Part shown: in pieces, positions 26,409 through 38,475 of the stretch
Numbering within the stretch: position 1 is the stretch's first letter
Layout: each line of letters opens with the position of its first letter
NCBI GenBank assembly: GCA_029959195.1
Contig: CP114119.1
Span: forward strand, 2,480,001 to 2,544,000
DNA: 64,000 nucleotides
Direction of reading: 5' to 3'
Origin: Dictyophora rubrovolvata
Taxonomy: Eukaryota; Basidiomycota; Agaricomycetes; Phallales; Phallaceae
Position numbers and translations under genes: made by a program
The notes under the pieces: generated by a model
Told to the model about the DNA's origin: nothing
The model's database searches: none
What the model saw: the letters and a program-made list of their open reading frames with translations, nothing else

Positions 26409-27608
26409 ATGCCAGTGGTTTTCCCGATCAAAACGCTTTATAGGTCATTGCTGAAGGAGGCGCGCAAACTACCACACGTGTATCTAAGGTGACTGTGAAT
26501 TATAATAATCAGAAGTTCTGAGTCATTTATTCATGTCAGATCATTTTTCCGTCTCAAATTCCAACTGTATTTTCGAGAAAACATCGTAGGACGGCACTGC
26601 AGTCCGCAGCTTGTTGCTGCGAAGCTCGCAAAAGCGAAACGGGTCAGTAATTTTCGCCATTGTTGCTTACTTGACAACGTGAATTCACACAACATCACAC
26701 GAATAGGAGCTGTCCAAGCTGCAAAGAGCCAACAGGGGTGAGAAGAAACCATTCGACCATGTGCTGGACCTTGCATACGGGCGAAAAGGGAAGCTGAAGC
26801 ACGAGCTCATGCAGGTTCGCATTAGGGAAAGGGAAAGGGAAATTATTCTGATCTTCAACTGATGTTAACCAAACAGCGATATTTAGAAAATCCATTCGAA
26901 CCCCAACCGGCGCGCATCATTTCCGCAGTCGAACGTTCCCGGCCGCCGTCGTACTCTCCAGAGCTCGCAACTTTACTCACTTCAATCCATTCCCGTACAC
27001 TGACGCGGCCTCTCAAACCCGCAGCACTCAAAAACCCACCAACACTGCCCGAACGCGCCTTGAATCCGTCGTCCGGAGAGGCCCGCATCTTGGGCCCCTT
27101 CAGTAAGCGCAGAGAGGTAAACATCCGCTGGAGGTACCACACGGGAGAGATAAGAAGGACATATTACCCTTTGGAACTCACAGAACCAGATCATCATCCC
27201 CATGAGAATCACGATCTTCTTCGCAAAACAGGGCTCGAGAAGCTCCATTTATTGACGGAAATCGAACAATTGGCTCGCTCTCCCCGCAACGGTCGTCCCT
27301 TTCCTCGAAGGCAGCCCAGCGGCACCCAACAAAATGTACAAACATGCCTTTCACAGCCTGACCAAGCCAAGTTCGATCCTTCTCCGTCGCTTCCGCCTAG
27401 ATTCCTGCGGAGAAGATATCGCGAGCTACTAGCTCGCATTCCTATTCTCGTCCCGGACAAGACCGCCAAGTTCTCTGTCAGAACGAGCTGGTCTCCCCTT
27501 GCATTGGTTAGTTCTCAGCGTAATATACAATACCCTGGCGTCCCCGACGAAGACATGAAATGGCTTGCCGCTGCCTCAGAGATTGCCCTGAAAGGCGGTT
27601 CACGGTAA
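26409..27608 (+). CDS. Mitochondrial LYR-motif (complex 1 LYR) protein
   Basis: Four exons (26409-26488, 26540-26642, 26707-26814, 26877-27608) give 340 residues with all phases matching. The N-terminus PIKTLYRSLLKEARKLP carries the Leu-Tyr-Arg motif followed by an aromatic/basic helix (SFFRLKFQLYFRENI), as in the Complex1_LYR superfamily. These proteins bind the acyl carrier protein and the iron-sulfur or complex assembly machinery in mitochondria. A second conserved-looking block reads DHVLDLAYGRKGKLKHEL. The C-terminal 240 residues are basic and Pro-rich and much longer than a minimal LYRM protein (about 90-120 residues); their role is unknown. Assignment to a particular LYRM is not possible from sequence alone. 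A gggaaa triplet repeat lies in intron 3. Confidence 0.75.
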
Positions 27609-27843
27609 TACCGTACTTTTGTTATTATTGCCCCTTGAACTAAGGCATCGGGCGTTAAGTTTACGAACAGTCAGATACATAATGTACTTTTAATACAGCA
27701 TTGAATAATATACCGGAAGAAAAAGACCAAAAAAGGCTGCTACTATAACAAAGCATTACAACAATAAATTAAGACTAAATCAAAATAAGCTGAACCTCTT
27801 ATGCAATTGGTTTATCAGCCCGAGTTTATTACGTATCATTACA

Positions 27844-30800
27844 CTATGAATCGTCAGCAATATCTCCAATAGCCAACTCGTGTAGTTGGCTGATATATGT
27901 ACTATAAGCAGGATCTTTCGGTTGAACGCTTGCAGGATCGCGAATGGATTGGTCGACGCCGCACTGAAAGTTCAGCATCGACCGATATTCTTCAAATGTA
28001 AACAGAGGCTTTTCTTTGACGCTCTTGAGCATTTCCTAGAATAGCACTGATTAGTATAGTTTATTTTTACACACACCGCAAGTAACATACCGCCGGTGTA
28101 ATCGAATACATTCCATAAAACAATTTGGCCCTTTCCAGTCCCGTATTACCCTGGCCGGCCGTCAATGTTTTCAGATTCTGTTGCAGCGATATAACGTTCC
28201 GCAATATCTTTTTCACGCCGTTCTCATTCATAAACCGGATATATCTCGAGCCAGATATCAGGACTTGTTCCATCAGAGCGCCTAGGCCTTCAAACACAAA
28301 TCTAAAAGAATATTATCCAATCAGTGGGCTACCAAGTTTGAGCAATGACCCGATCAGTGGACTTACAGACGCTCTTGTTCCGGAAGGGAAGCAACGGCGG
28401 CATCATCGCATTTGCCAATCTCAATATTGAGTTCCACGATATGAGGATCAGGTTCAACAGGCTCCTTTTCAACTTCATAATTGCTCTATAAATAGTCGTT
28501 AAAACATCAGATCAAATAACTGATAGTTGATGGATTAATTACCCGTTGCAAAGATAAATGGAGGTAGTGTATCGTCCGGCAACGGATATCAGTTCGAATA
28601 GTGAATACAATCATTTCAGCCAGTTGTTCATACGTCTTGAGCAATGCATCAAAACGTCTACAACAAAAAAACATCAGCGAACACACGCTTCCGGTGAAAC
28701 ACGACTCATATCCGCTTACAGTGCCATGGCTCTTGTCAAAGGTAACGAAAGATTTTCAACCGAACCCGGTTGAGAGGGTAGAATAGGCACATCAGGGCTG
28801 AACGGTGTCCTAGCTGATTGAACTACCGGCGAATCGATTGCGCCAACACCTGGTGATGTAGGTTCCTCGGAAAGTACCTTCAAGGCGTTTAATCTCTCAA
28901 TAAACCAGATCTACCGAGCCTTTAGCAAAGGACGTGTTTTAAGAGTACGGAATACCCACCAAACTGTAATATAGATGCCCCAGCGACTTGAGCTTGCGTG
29001 TTGGCATCAACAAGTCATCGTAAGAGATGGTCTCGCCACCCAAAAGACTCAATTCAATCCTAGCCTCCTGCCTACACAAATTCTGTCGCTTCTTCGGCTC
29101 TTGAACCTGAGATCAAAATCAAAAAAAAATCAATACATGTATAAGCCTTTGTACTTTTGTATATGACATACCAAGTTACTGTACATCGCTGATAAGCACA
29201 CCGTAATTTCCGGTCGTTGAGCCCACGTAGCAGATGTTAGGACTTGAGTTTCAGCTCCTTGTCCCAGTACATGACGAGAAACAAGGTCACGGAAGTAATC
29301 GCTGCAGCACTGATAAAACTGAATGATTATCCCTAATACGAATCGCGAATAATTCTCTCGGTGGTACGGGATCGAGTGCAACATATAGCATAAGGAGTTT
29401 ATCAGTGACATTAGTTGGACGACCGCCTTGAAAGTGGGTAGATTGAGAACGACAGGAGCTTGGAAGATACAAGACACCTACCTTGACCAGTGGAGGCGAC
29501 GATGAGTCTACTACATCCGAGCTTGGTTGAAAAGCATCTGGATCTGAAAAAAATAATTTTAAGTCAGATCGGCGTTTATACACACTAAACGTAGCTTTGC
29601 TTGCCAGAGATTGTGCTTTGAAATATCGCTTGCACTTTCTCTTCCAATTGCGGTAGATAAACATTGAGAACGAATTCATCCACAAATGAACTACATGATC
29701 GAGCCGCTTCCGATCCGTTCGGTAATATTTCTGACACTCTCTCCAGGAAACATAACGTGGGTCGGAAGAGGGCGTTGATGTGGAAAGCGTCCGGTTTGAT
29801 CAATACGCGATGATGACCAGCTTCTAAGAAACGATCGTCTGCGCCAATGGTAGATAATGAGGTCTGAGTAGCTTGGTCTGACGTTCCTTGGACTAAACCC
29901 GGGACAGTGTCTTTTAAAACCCGTGTCAGCTCTTCTTCATGTCGTTTCAGAGTTTTGGCCATGGATTTAGAATCCGATTCACTAAAACGGAACACGGACT
30001 GCGAAATATAAATTCCACCGATACAGTTATATTGTGTTAATGCAGCTCTGACCTTTGACTTGTCACGACTATTCCTTCCCTCGCGCAGAACTTCGTTTAT
30101 GGATTTAAGGGTATTGCGACCGGCGGCCAGGCCACGTTCTTCATCCACTAGATACTGTTCAAGAAGGGTTTGGATCTAAAGGAACAATCATAGATTCAAT
30201 CCATTGAACAACCCAGACACTGAAATGTTTACCTCAGACTGGACTGAATACCAAAGCTCGCTCAGCGGAAAGATCATAGCTCTATCCTTAAAGTCTCGCC
30301 TCTGAGAAAGTATATTAGAACAAGATTCTGGTTTAAAAAGCTTTGAATAACCGATTTACCAAACCTATTCGATTTGATACCTCAAAAATGGCACGTAGGC
30401 CCTGAAGAACGGCATCGAACTTGGAATACAAAGTCCAAAATAGGTCACGTAATGTTTCTTGATCGGCCGGTCTGACACCAGACTCCAACGAAGCATGTCG
30501 AAGCGTAGTTTGTGAGATCGACCGTGAACTACTGAACACCGTTGCTGGACGTCCCGATGACCCAGATCCAAGAAGGGTCGCGCGTTTATTGAATTCGGCG
30601 CGTTCGCTAACCTCCTCGATAGTATTTTCGATTAAAGAGTATATCTCCACAGGTAGCCTTTGAGCAACAATGTCCAACGCAGTAGTGAGCTGCCCCAAAA
30701 TGGCGAGAGATTCCAATAGTGTCTCAACATAGCAAAAGGAGTCACTCTCAGGATTGTTCGACGAGGATGCAGCTTTTGTAAAAGATGTTAAAGAGTTTGA

Positions 30801-32287
30801 AGGACCGGATATTCGATCTGTAATGAGTTCTTCGGATACATCAACGGGGGCAGTGTTTGACCGAAGCATGAGATTGTTTAGAAAGCGAGATAGCCTCTGA
30901 GGTTTGAAAGAATTGGCAAGGAAAGATGGATCCATGATATCGGATATAGTAAGATTTTTCTCAAATTCGACCATGGAAACTAGTCGCCGTTAGTAGATTC
31001 TACGGAACCCACGTCGATATAACATACATGTTTGTTGGCCGGGGGTATAGGCTGCCCAGCGCGATTCACACCAGAATGCTTTTAGATATAAATGGGCGTG
31101 TAGTTCTTCGATCAAAATTTCTTTTAGAGCCTTCAAACATTCAATAAATATCATACAATAGTTGGGAACTTGAACCACACGTACCGTTTCTTGCCCCGAA
31201 AGATAACTGCGTAAGTCTGACAAAGCACCAATTTCCAGCATGTCGGGCCTCTTTATGGTCTTCAGACTTCTAACCAACAAATTTGATGCTTGAAGAAGGC
31301 GTTTCTCTGTTATAAGCGATTCAAGAGTGTCCGGGACTGACTTGAGATTTTCACTAAAGGCTGGCACGTAAATTGCTGCGAGCTTGAGACACGACTTTGG
31401 AAAACACATACATTCTATCGAGTAGGCGGAGCATCTCTTCAACTGTTTGCCCACGACTCCACAATTGCACCAAGTCTGCTCTTTTTGTTCCTAATGCCTC
31501 TCTCGTTTCTTGTAATGTCGTTCGTAAAGCGCCAACTTGTGATTGTGTTGTGCTTAGTGATGAAAGTAATGAAGCATGACGAGGCAAAGCCGCTGCAAAG
31601 GATTGATGATGCTCTAATAACATTATTGTTAGGAGAGATACTACAACATCACAAGGAAAAGTACCGTACGCTCCACGGTCCCCTTTAACTTTCGCTCCAG
31701 GGAAATCTTCGCAGTTTGGAACGATTCAAACTCTCGATCGGTGGCCGTTTGCAGTAACCAAAGAGCACTATCGACAGGATTGAACTACCAAGTTATTTCG
31801 TTTGCAATGGTAAGAGGGATAAGCTGATGCGAAGCACCTCAGAGTCAAGAAATGATCCCCATTCCTCAGAAATTTGATCAAGAATATCTTAATGACAAGT
31901 AACGTTATTGTATATTCATTGCACTGGAAAAGATTCAGACATACCGTCAACATCCCCGGCTCGACTCTTGCCATTCAGACGAGTACCCTGTACTTTGTCT
32001 CGGATACGGCGCTGTCGTTCTTTCTCTTCGGCTAATTCGCGTTCTCGTTCTCTTGCTCGATCGTTATCACCATTAGCAGCCGCACGAGCCGCGTTCTGAA
32101 AAGCCAAGATAGCTGTTCGGCCAACAGGTGTTAAGAGATCATCTTCTGGACTGCGAGCTTCTTCTTGCGGTGGAATTCGACGGCCTGCGACTAATGAATT
32201 TGGAAGGGGGTTATTTGGCAAACCATTTGAAGAGACTTGGACTCTTGGACGTGGACGATTGGGAGATAAAGATCCTTGTTGAGACAT
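27844..32287 (-). CDS. sec8: Exocyst complex component Sec8 (EXOC4)
   Basis: Subunit of the octameric exocyst that tethers secretory vesicles to the plasma membrane at hyphal tips and septa. The start at 32287 gives MSQQGSLSPN, then a low-complexity charged N-terminus with a Glu/Arg-rich helix (RERERELAEEKERQRR). The Sec8 signature region follows: DQISEEWGSFLDSE, then FNPVDSALWLLQ, a coiled coil (LSSLSTTQSQVGALRTTLQE), KRADLVQLWSRGQTVEEM, LLVRSLKTIKRPDMLEIGA, LSDLRSYLSGQE and ILIEELHAHLYLKAFW. The C-terminal half continues in many exons to HELAIGDIADDS and a stop at 27844. Overall size and order fit a fungal Sec8 of about 1,150-1,250 residues. At least ten introns; only the outer limits given here are precise. 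The 3' end is convergent with the LYR gene, 235 bp away. Confidence 0.88.
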
Positions 32288-32545
32288 GCAGCGCGTGAAG
32301 AGACTATGGTTTGTCGTGACACATGTCTTGAGTGACAGTTGCCGATTACATAATTGCACGACAGCTGAGATCAAGCTGAAATGATGATACAGATATCAAT
32401 AATTCAAGAAGAGTATTATTAGATTCATAAGTATTACAAGAACGTATTACTGAGGTATAGATGAATTAATAGCATAGTGTCCAGTACTCTGCATAGGGTA
32501 TATTGAAGGTAGTGGTGCAAACGGTCTAGCAGACGATTTTGGTTT

Positions 32546-34493
32546 TCATGCTCTATTCGATTTGACAGGGGAAGTATCCACTCCTTCGATGTTTTCATTA
32601 AGGATGACCGTTTTGGACTCATCGCCCTGCTCCTCAACAACGCGCGCTAGATGATCAGCAACTCCCAAGTAAAATGTAGCAGGCTTAAATGCAATTTTAC
32701 GGCCTGTAAATTCTGCCCATTTATACCTGGCTGCATTGATCCATCCAACCTTTGAGAAAAAAAATTAGGATAAGCTGATTTCTTATAACGTCAATAAATT
32801 TTCACATACCAAGTCCAAGTGGCTCACGTTTTCTAGAGTCCCAAGATATGTTCCCTGCAATTAAACCATGAGTGCGTTGAGGATAGTACCATAGGGACAG
32901 GGACTAACCCATTTAGATGACTCCACCGAAACTAAGCCATCATTTGGTCCCTCCGTTGCCGAAACAATCGTATAAGGATATCTCGAAGAAAATAAGTAAA
33001 GCGGAATGTTTCCAAGGATGAAACAAATCACCTCCACGTATCTATAAGACCTGGTTCATATGTTGCACCCCAACTGAAGTATTTGACACCAGGAATATCC
33101 GGTGTTTCTTCGTTGAATCGCCGCATATTTTCTACGGTCAGCGATTCGAAAGCTTTGCCATCACCTCCCCCATTAGGGAGTAAGTCTAACAGTGACATGA
33201 CAGACGGCATTCGTTCATCTACCAAAATTTATTTGTGATAATGATTTCTAGAGAAGACGCACTTACGGCCAATTGTTTGAATAAAATGGTCCGCGAATAT
33301 TGATCCTGTTTAATGACCAATTAGCTCCATGTAACAGGTAAAGAGAGAAATAGATTCTAACCTCGGTGGGGAGTGGCAATGGTTGTAATGGATAGCACTT
33401 TAAAAGGCTTTTCCAAATGGGTTGTCAGATATCGACAATCTAAACCACCCTTGAGAGGGAATATCGGTTATTTACTTCATTAGGAAACAATGATACAACA
33501 CTTCATACCATACTATGTCCTGGGAAATTTTCACCGTCATTAGTATCCTCAAAAAATCGAAGAAGAATTTCCTACCTATTAGATGTACCTCCCTATCAGA
33601 ATACACCTTGGATATCTGCTCCAGAAGAACTTGCGCTCGGGTGCTTATACTACTTGTGGCCGGAACGCGAGTAATCAAAACTTCAGTTCCGTTGGCTTCC
33701 AGCACTTCCTTGATGCCTCTCCAGTGCGATACTTGAAGAGGAGCAAAAGAAGTACCCAACTGGATAGAATCAAAACCTAGTAAACCATGACAAAAAACAA
33801 CAGGATTCTTCGGTGATCGATCTATTATATAATAGTGTTAACCAAGACGAGTCTATCAACATTGCTGATGTCAAACTTGCATTTCCTACGTATGCGTTCC
33901 CTTTCTTCTTGTAAAGAATCAGCTCGGTCTTCTTCTTCCAGCATTTGATCTATGTTTTGTTTATTGCCCCGTCGAAACCAGTTGATGTTGAAATTATTAA
34001 AACTGGAGAAGAAGTCATTTTGGGTTTGGGTTTGGGTTTGGGCAGTGTTGCCTCGATCTCTCATGGACCGTAGGGACTCGACACAAGACTGTCCCGGATT
34101 AGATACGATTGGATTGGAGATGGGTTCTGAATCGTACGACATGGAAGGCGACGGAGTCAAAACAGGACATGCGGGGGTGTTCATAAGCGACCGTCGTGTA
34201 AGAGCATTAAAAGCTCCAAATAGATTAGGAGCAGAGGTCGAAACAGGCCGCATGAGAGCACGTTTGGGCTTTGTCAATGTATTGTGACGAACTGCATTTC
34301 GAGGAGTAGAATGACCGGCTTTAGTAGTTTCGACCGGTTTCACTTCCACAGATGCAGGCGCAGGTAGTACCTGAGATTCAGTGGCAGAATGCCCTGACTC
34401 GGGGTTCTTTCGGGAAGTCTGAAACCACTGGCTTGCGTTGGGCATACGCGGCTTGTTGAAGGAATATTTTCCAGAAGAAGAGGAAGAAGACAT
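32546..34493 (-). CDS. Alpha/beta-hydrolase lipase (triacylglycerol lipase type)
   Basis: Predicted esterase/lipase. Exon 1 (34493-33881) encodes a Ser/Pro/Thr-rich N-terminal extension of about 200 residues with a TQTQTQTQN tract and a charged end (QMLEEEDRADSLQEERERI). The hydrolase domain starts YRSPKNPVVFCHGLLGFD after an intron that appears to use a GC donor (33880-33822). It continues YFAPLQ-like SHWRGIKEVLEANGTEV, TSSISTRAQVLLEQI and VHLIGHSMGGLDCRYLT, where the catalytic Ser comes from an 11 nt microexon (33509-33519). Then come TIATPHRGS-type residues, GATYEPGLIDTW, EGPNDGLVSVESSKWG (likely Asp) and NVSHLDLVGW (likely His). The layout resembles bacterial family I lipases more than animal ones. 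No signal peptide is seen, so the product is probably intracellular. The stop is at 32546. Confidence 0.82.
33509..33519 (-). other. 11 nt microexon carrying the lipase catalytic serine
   Basis: On the minus strand GACATAGTATG is bounded by atttcccag and gtatgaag. ATAG|GACATAGTATG|GGTGGT gives Ile-Gly-His-Ser-Met-Gly-Gly, the complete nucleophile elbow. Confidence 0.85.
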
Positions 34494-34637
34494 GATGATG
34501 ACGCACTACTCATTCGACTGCTGGGCGAGTATGATGATGATGCATGAGGACCACTGCAGCTTCGACTTTATAATGCCCAAAGTGGACCAAGTGGCTACGG
34601 CAAGCAACTACAAACGCCCACAAGTCTTTCTGAACCC
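34494..34637. promoter_or_regulatory. Short divergent promoter, lipase and zinc-finger gene
   Basis: Only 144 bp separate the two start codons. A clear TATA-like tttataatg lies at about 34568 on the plus strand, and repeated gatgatgatg runs are present. Both genes must place their core promoters here. Confidence 0.5.
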
Positions 34638-35060
34638 ATGACGGCACCAACCAAAGGACCATATTTGCCGTCGACACTTCCTTCTTATCCAGCCTTGCAA
34701 GATGGTTTTATCATTTATCATTTCTTTTTCTGAAACCAACGTACTGACACTTCTGATAGTATCTACGACTCTAGAACAGACAAAGTCTACCATTGGGCGA
34801 ATAACCAACCCGCAAGAGTATGTTTTGTCTCTGTCAGCCCAGTCTAGTACTGAATCATGAATCTAACTACTTTCTTTAGAACACCCATCTTTATCTGCGT
34901 TTTCGAAAGTAAGCTCGATTTCTGGCCAGAAAACAATTCGTCTCAACCCATATCAGAATGCAATCGACTCTATCCTTCGCGAGATAAACTAATGGTCCAC
35001 AAGAAGCGCGATCACAATTCCGATGATCCAAACGATATTTTGACATGGAATGAACAGTAA
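34638..35060 (+). CDS. Small single C2H2 zinc-finger protein
   Basis: Four small exons (34638-34704, 34760-34817, 34880-34908, 34957-35060) give an 85-residue protein with all phases matching. The N-terminal half is MTAPTKGPYLPSTLPSYPAL followed by a short polar helix. Removing the 48 nt third intron (gtaagc to atatcag) rebuilds FICVFEKCNRLYPSRDKL with MVHKKRDH, a zinc finger of pattern C-x4-C-x3-Y-x5-L-x2-H-x4-H. Reading through that intron also stays open but moves the first Cys too far away. The acidic tail is NSDDPNDILTWNEQ. One finger alone usually does not give strong DNA specificity, so RNA or protein binding is equally possible. I do not recognise the family. Confidence 0.6.
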
Positions 35061-35441
35061 TGATATACATGTGGATCCTGATTGCGATAATATTGCAATT
35101 ATACAAAAAAATTATACAAAAACAGGATATCACATTCGCTCTTTCGGCGTCAGTGAAGTTTCATTGGCGAATTGATCTATCATCAGAGAATACGACTTAT
35201 CACGATAGCAGAATGCCTTTGTGACGGATCGGACCAGCTGAAACCTTTCTAGTGGCTAGGCCTATGTAGATTCCCTTAATACATTACGAATTTACATGCC
35301 AAAGCGGTGGTATCCATTTGTAAATCCCTTGACACGATTAAACACGATTCTATAATACGGCTGCAAACATAAAATTTGCAAGCTCTAGCAGAAATGCTAC
35401 ATTTGGATAGATACAACTTATGATAGCTAAATCCTCGGCAG
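35061..35441. other. Convergent intergenic region
   Basis: 3' flanks of the zinc-finger gene and the Lsg1 gene. AT-rich, with no gene recognised. Confidence 0.5.
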
Positions 35442-37963
35442 TTATTCATAACCTTTCCCACTGCGCTGTTTAGCTCGCTTGCTCCCCTTGAAATGTTTTT
35501 TCGATGAAGCCGACTCCGGATTATTAGCAAGGATCGACATTAACCTAGCTTGTCTCGTAGATATCGCCGTACCGTCATCGGCGATTGAGTTCTGATGCGG
35601 GTACGATCTCCCACGTGAAAATTGTTGGCCCATTACGAATGGTCGGGATGACAAGCCGAATTCTTCGAAAAATGCTGCGTCTATGGCACGCGCCTTCCGC
35701 CCTTCGAAAGGTGCAGTCGCCGTTGCTTCTGTACTGTTTGTACCAGTATCACCAGCAGGATCCTGAGGCAAGTAGGTATCTGCCCCTTTGCCGACCCTCG
35801 TCACAGGGGCTTTCTTCTTTCCTGCCAATCTGAGAAGAGCATTTTGTTTTGTGGGGTAATTAAAGTCTTCTTCGGATATATCTGGTGGGGGATGACAGAA
35901 TAGTAATTTCGCATTGACATAATCCTTCAAAATATATCGTGCTGCACGGGATTCGTCAGGGTTTCCCTGTCCTGCGCGAGCAAACCCTCTGGCAACTATG
36001 CACGCAAGAGTAATTAGTTATTATTATTTGAAAGAAAAAACACACAACTCACTGGCATAAGCTACAAGTAAGTCCTCTGCAGTAACTCCATTTGATTCAA
36101 AACCCGTTTCTTCTCCTCTCCGACGAATCGTGAGGCCATATGTTGCTTCCAATACTTCACGCCCAATCCTCTTAGTCACGAGACCAGCCGGTCCATGAGC
36201 CTCCCTTAATTGATCAATCGGAAGCACCCCATCACATACCAACTCCGCTTTTTGAACAGCAAACTGAGGGAAAACCAACCCTGGACAATCGCATAAAACA
36301 ATTTCGGGTGAAAGATGAATCGTCTGAAAGTGTTTTGTCTTCCCGGGAGTCGACGAGACAGAAACTTTCTTCTCCCCCAATAGAGAATTGATCGTACTGG
36401 ATTTTCCGACATTGGGATATCCAACCAAACCTACGGTGAGTTTTGGAGGTGCACCATTCGCATCTTTTATGCTGTCTGATGAGTAAATGCCTATCAGGAT
36501 TCCAAAAATGAGTAACGTGGTTGAAAAAGACTGACCTGTAAGTTTGGGAGCCGTCTTGATAAATAATTGTTCTAGCTCTAACACGCTTAGTACCTTGGTA
36601 CGTTCGTCGTCAGTACTGTCCTCCTCCGCAGAGAAGTACATCGTATCATCAGCATTGTCCGATTCTGAATCAGTTTCAGGCGGCTCCTTGATATCTTGTT
36701 TATTTTCATTGACCTGCGGCGTGGGTTTGGGTATTACGTCCGTTTCCGTGGAATACTCCTCGTCGTCGTCATTTCTATCATTTCTTTCCAATTCATATGA
36801 CTGGGTTAACATTTCCTCTCGCTCTCGTCTTGCTTGTTGCAATGCGGCAGCATTAGCAGCTGAGAAAAATGCATATGTAACACCCTGCTGATCAAAATAA
36901 TCCGCCCATTGTCGTCTATAAAATCGAAAACTAGTCAAAAAATGTTTTTAAAACGGATACTATGAATTCACCTTTGTTCCCCCGTCAACAGATCGGCCTT
37001 ATTGATCAACAATAAATTTTTCCTCTGAAAGTCGCTCGTGCAAGTCCCCCTTTCACCTTCAGGACCCTCGATATCCAATACATACGACTCTAGATCTTCA
37101 CATCTAAATCGTAATGGATTTCGAGCATCAACGATTTGAACGATAAGATGCGACCGTTCTAGAACACGCCAGAGTTGTCGCCAAACCTCAATGTTCCGTT
37201 CAAAGGGCGTTAACAGAAGTTCCTGTTCCTCGGATAACCTATGATGCATATAAACCACATGAGCGGATCTGATTTAAACATGGGATATACTCACTGTGCC
37301 AAGCTCCGTCTCCAGTCTAAGAATGCGTCTCTCTCTTGTCGTTCTAATTGAGAAGTCGTCATTTCTCGAGTCCATGGTGGTCTAAAATAAACGTGGGTGC
37401 ACAGAAAACCTTGGAATAATGAGATACCATACCTTCTTGGCACCCGAAGTTTGCCTCGATTTTCACGGTGCCGCCTCAAAGCTTCTTTTTCCTCTTGCGC
37501 AGTCAGCAAAAATGGGTTATGAGTGGAGGATACAGCCAAAGCGGGCGACTGGATAAGTTTAATATTCTCCTTCTCTGAAAAAGGACATGAGAAAAAAAAG
37601 ACATTGAGGATGCAATTCCGACTGGACGTTACCTGCTGTGAAATCGGTAGCCGCCAATTGCGCAGTGTTCAAGAACTCATCGAGATCTCGTTCTTGTGTG
37701 ACTGAATTCAAGCGACTTGTGGAATCTAGATCAGTAGTGTACTGTTTTAATGTGATTAGTGTGGAATCAAAACGACTGTCTTTTGTGTTTTGGCGGATGA
37801 GAAACACTAACCAGGTCGGATCCTTTATGTTGATGCTGGCGAGCATCTTTGGCTTGTCGGTTTATAATGGCACGGCCTAGTCCATGTTGATTTTTGGGTT
37901 TTGGAGGCTAAACTTTGATGAGAGTTTTGTTAAGATTGAAAAGAAAAGAAACATACACACCAT
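35442..37963 (-). CDS. lsg1: Large-subunit GTPase Lsg1
   Basis: Cytoplasmic circularly permuted GTPase that releases the export adaptor Nmd3 from the 60S ribosomal subunit. The G4 motif INKADLLTGEQ comes before G1 (GYPNVGKSSTINSLLG) and G3 (VLCDCPGLVFPQ), which is diagnostic of the YlqF/Lsg1 family. The N-terminus PPKPKNQHGLGRAIINRQ and the FLDWRRSLAQL block are Lsg1-specific in my memory. An acidic insertion (DDDEEYSTET to SAEEDSTDDERTK) lies between G4 and G1, as in yeast Lsg1. The C-terminus is Lys-rich (KGSKRAKQRSGKGYE). The ATG at 37963 seems to stand alone as exon 1: it is followed at once by gtgtgtatg, with the next exon starting at 37907 (CCTCCAAAACCC). Divergent from the homeodomain gene. 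Confidence 0.92.
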
Positions 37964-38475
37964 TCGGGCGGGTCCGATGGCGTACGAAGGAGGTCACTAG
38001 TCTTTGAGAGCGCTTACATCATTCAAGCTTTTCCCAGCCGTCTTACTTCGACATTGTTTCCTACCAATTATCGCCCAATTCCGAGGAACATTCAGATGGA
38101 TCTACAAGTGGTGTGACTCATCGTGCATTATGTGGAATGTATACAAAGTAAGATCTTGCGGGCTTGTTGCTTTGTGGGAGGACTCAGCCGTACTTAACGA
38201 CCTGGAAAAGGTGAACAAAGATACGAAAACTACTGCGATTCTGGGGTAGCTCAAACCACTTATCTATGTCTTCTTTCTTGACTTGTGCAGTCGTCTGGTA
38301 TGCGCCTTGCCTTCGTTTGTGGCACGACACGGAGCAAGAGGAGGATAAAGAATGGAGCGTCGACGACGATACAGACAAAGGAGTAAATCGTATAAAGCGT
38401 CGTCCGACGTGAACCTCGAAGCTTGCTACACGCAAATACTCTTATATTCTCAATCTTTGCATTTCAGAAGAGATC
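37964..38475. other. Divergent region between Lsg1 and homeodomain gene
   Basis: Open stretches on either strand show no recognisable product and overlap each other. Probably promoter and 5' UTR of both genes. Confidence 0.45.

Noticed and set aside
34019-34045. Telomere-like tttggg hexamer run
   Set aside because: It is the complement of the Thr-Gln repeat codons in the lipase N-terminal exon and lies inside an open frame.
34880-35060. Zinc-finger exon read through without the third intron
   Set aside because: The frame stays open, but the zinc finger loses correct cysteine spacing; splicing the 48 nt intron gives C-x4-C.
38004-38435. Open stretches on both strands between Lsg1 and the homeodomain gene
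   Set aside because: No ATG context, no domain, and mutual overlap; more likely promoter or UTR.
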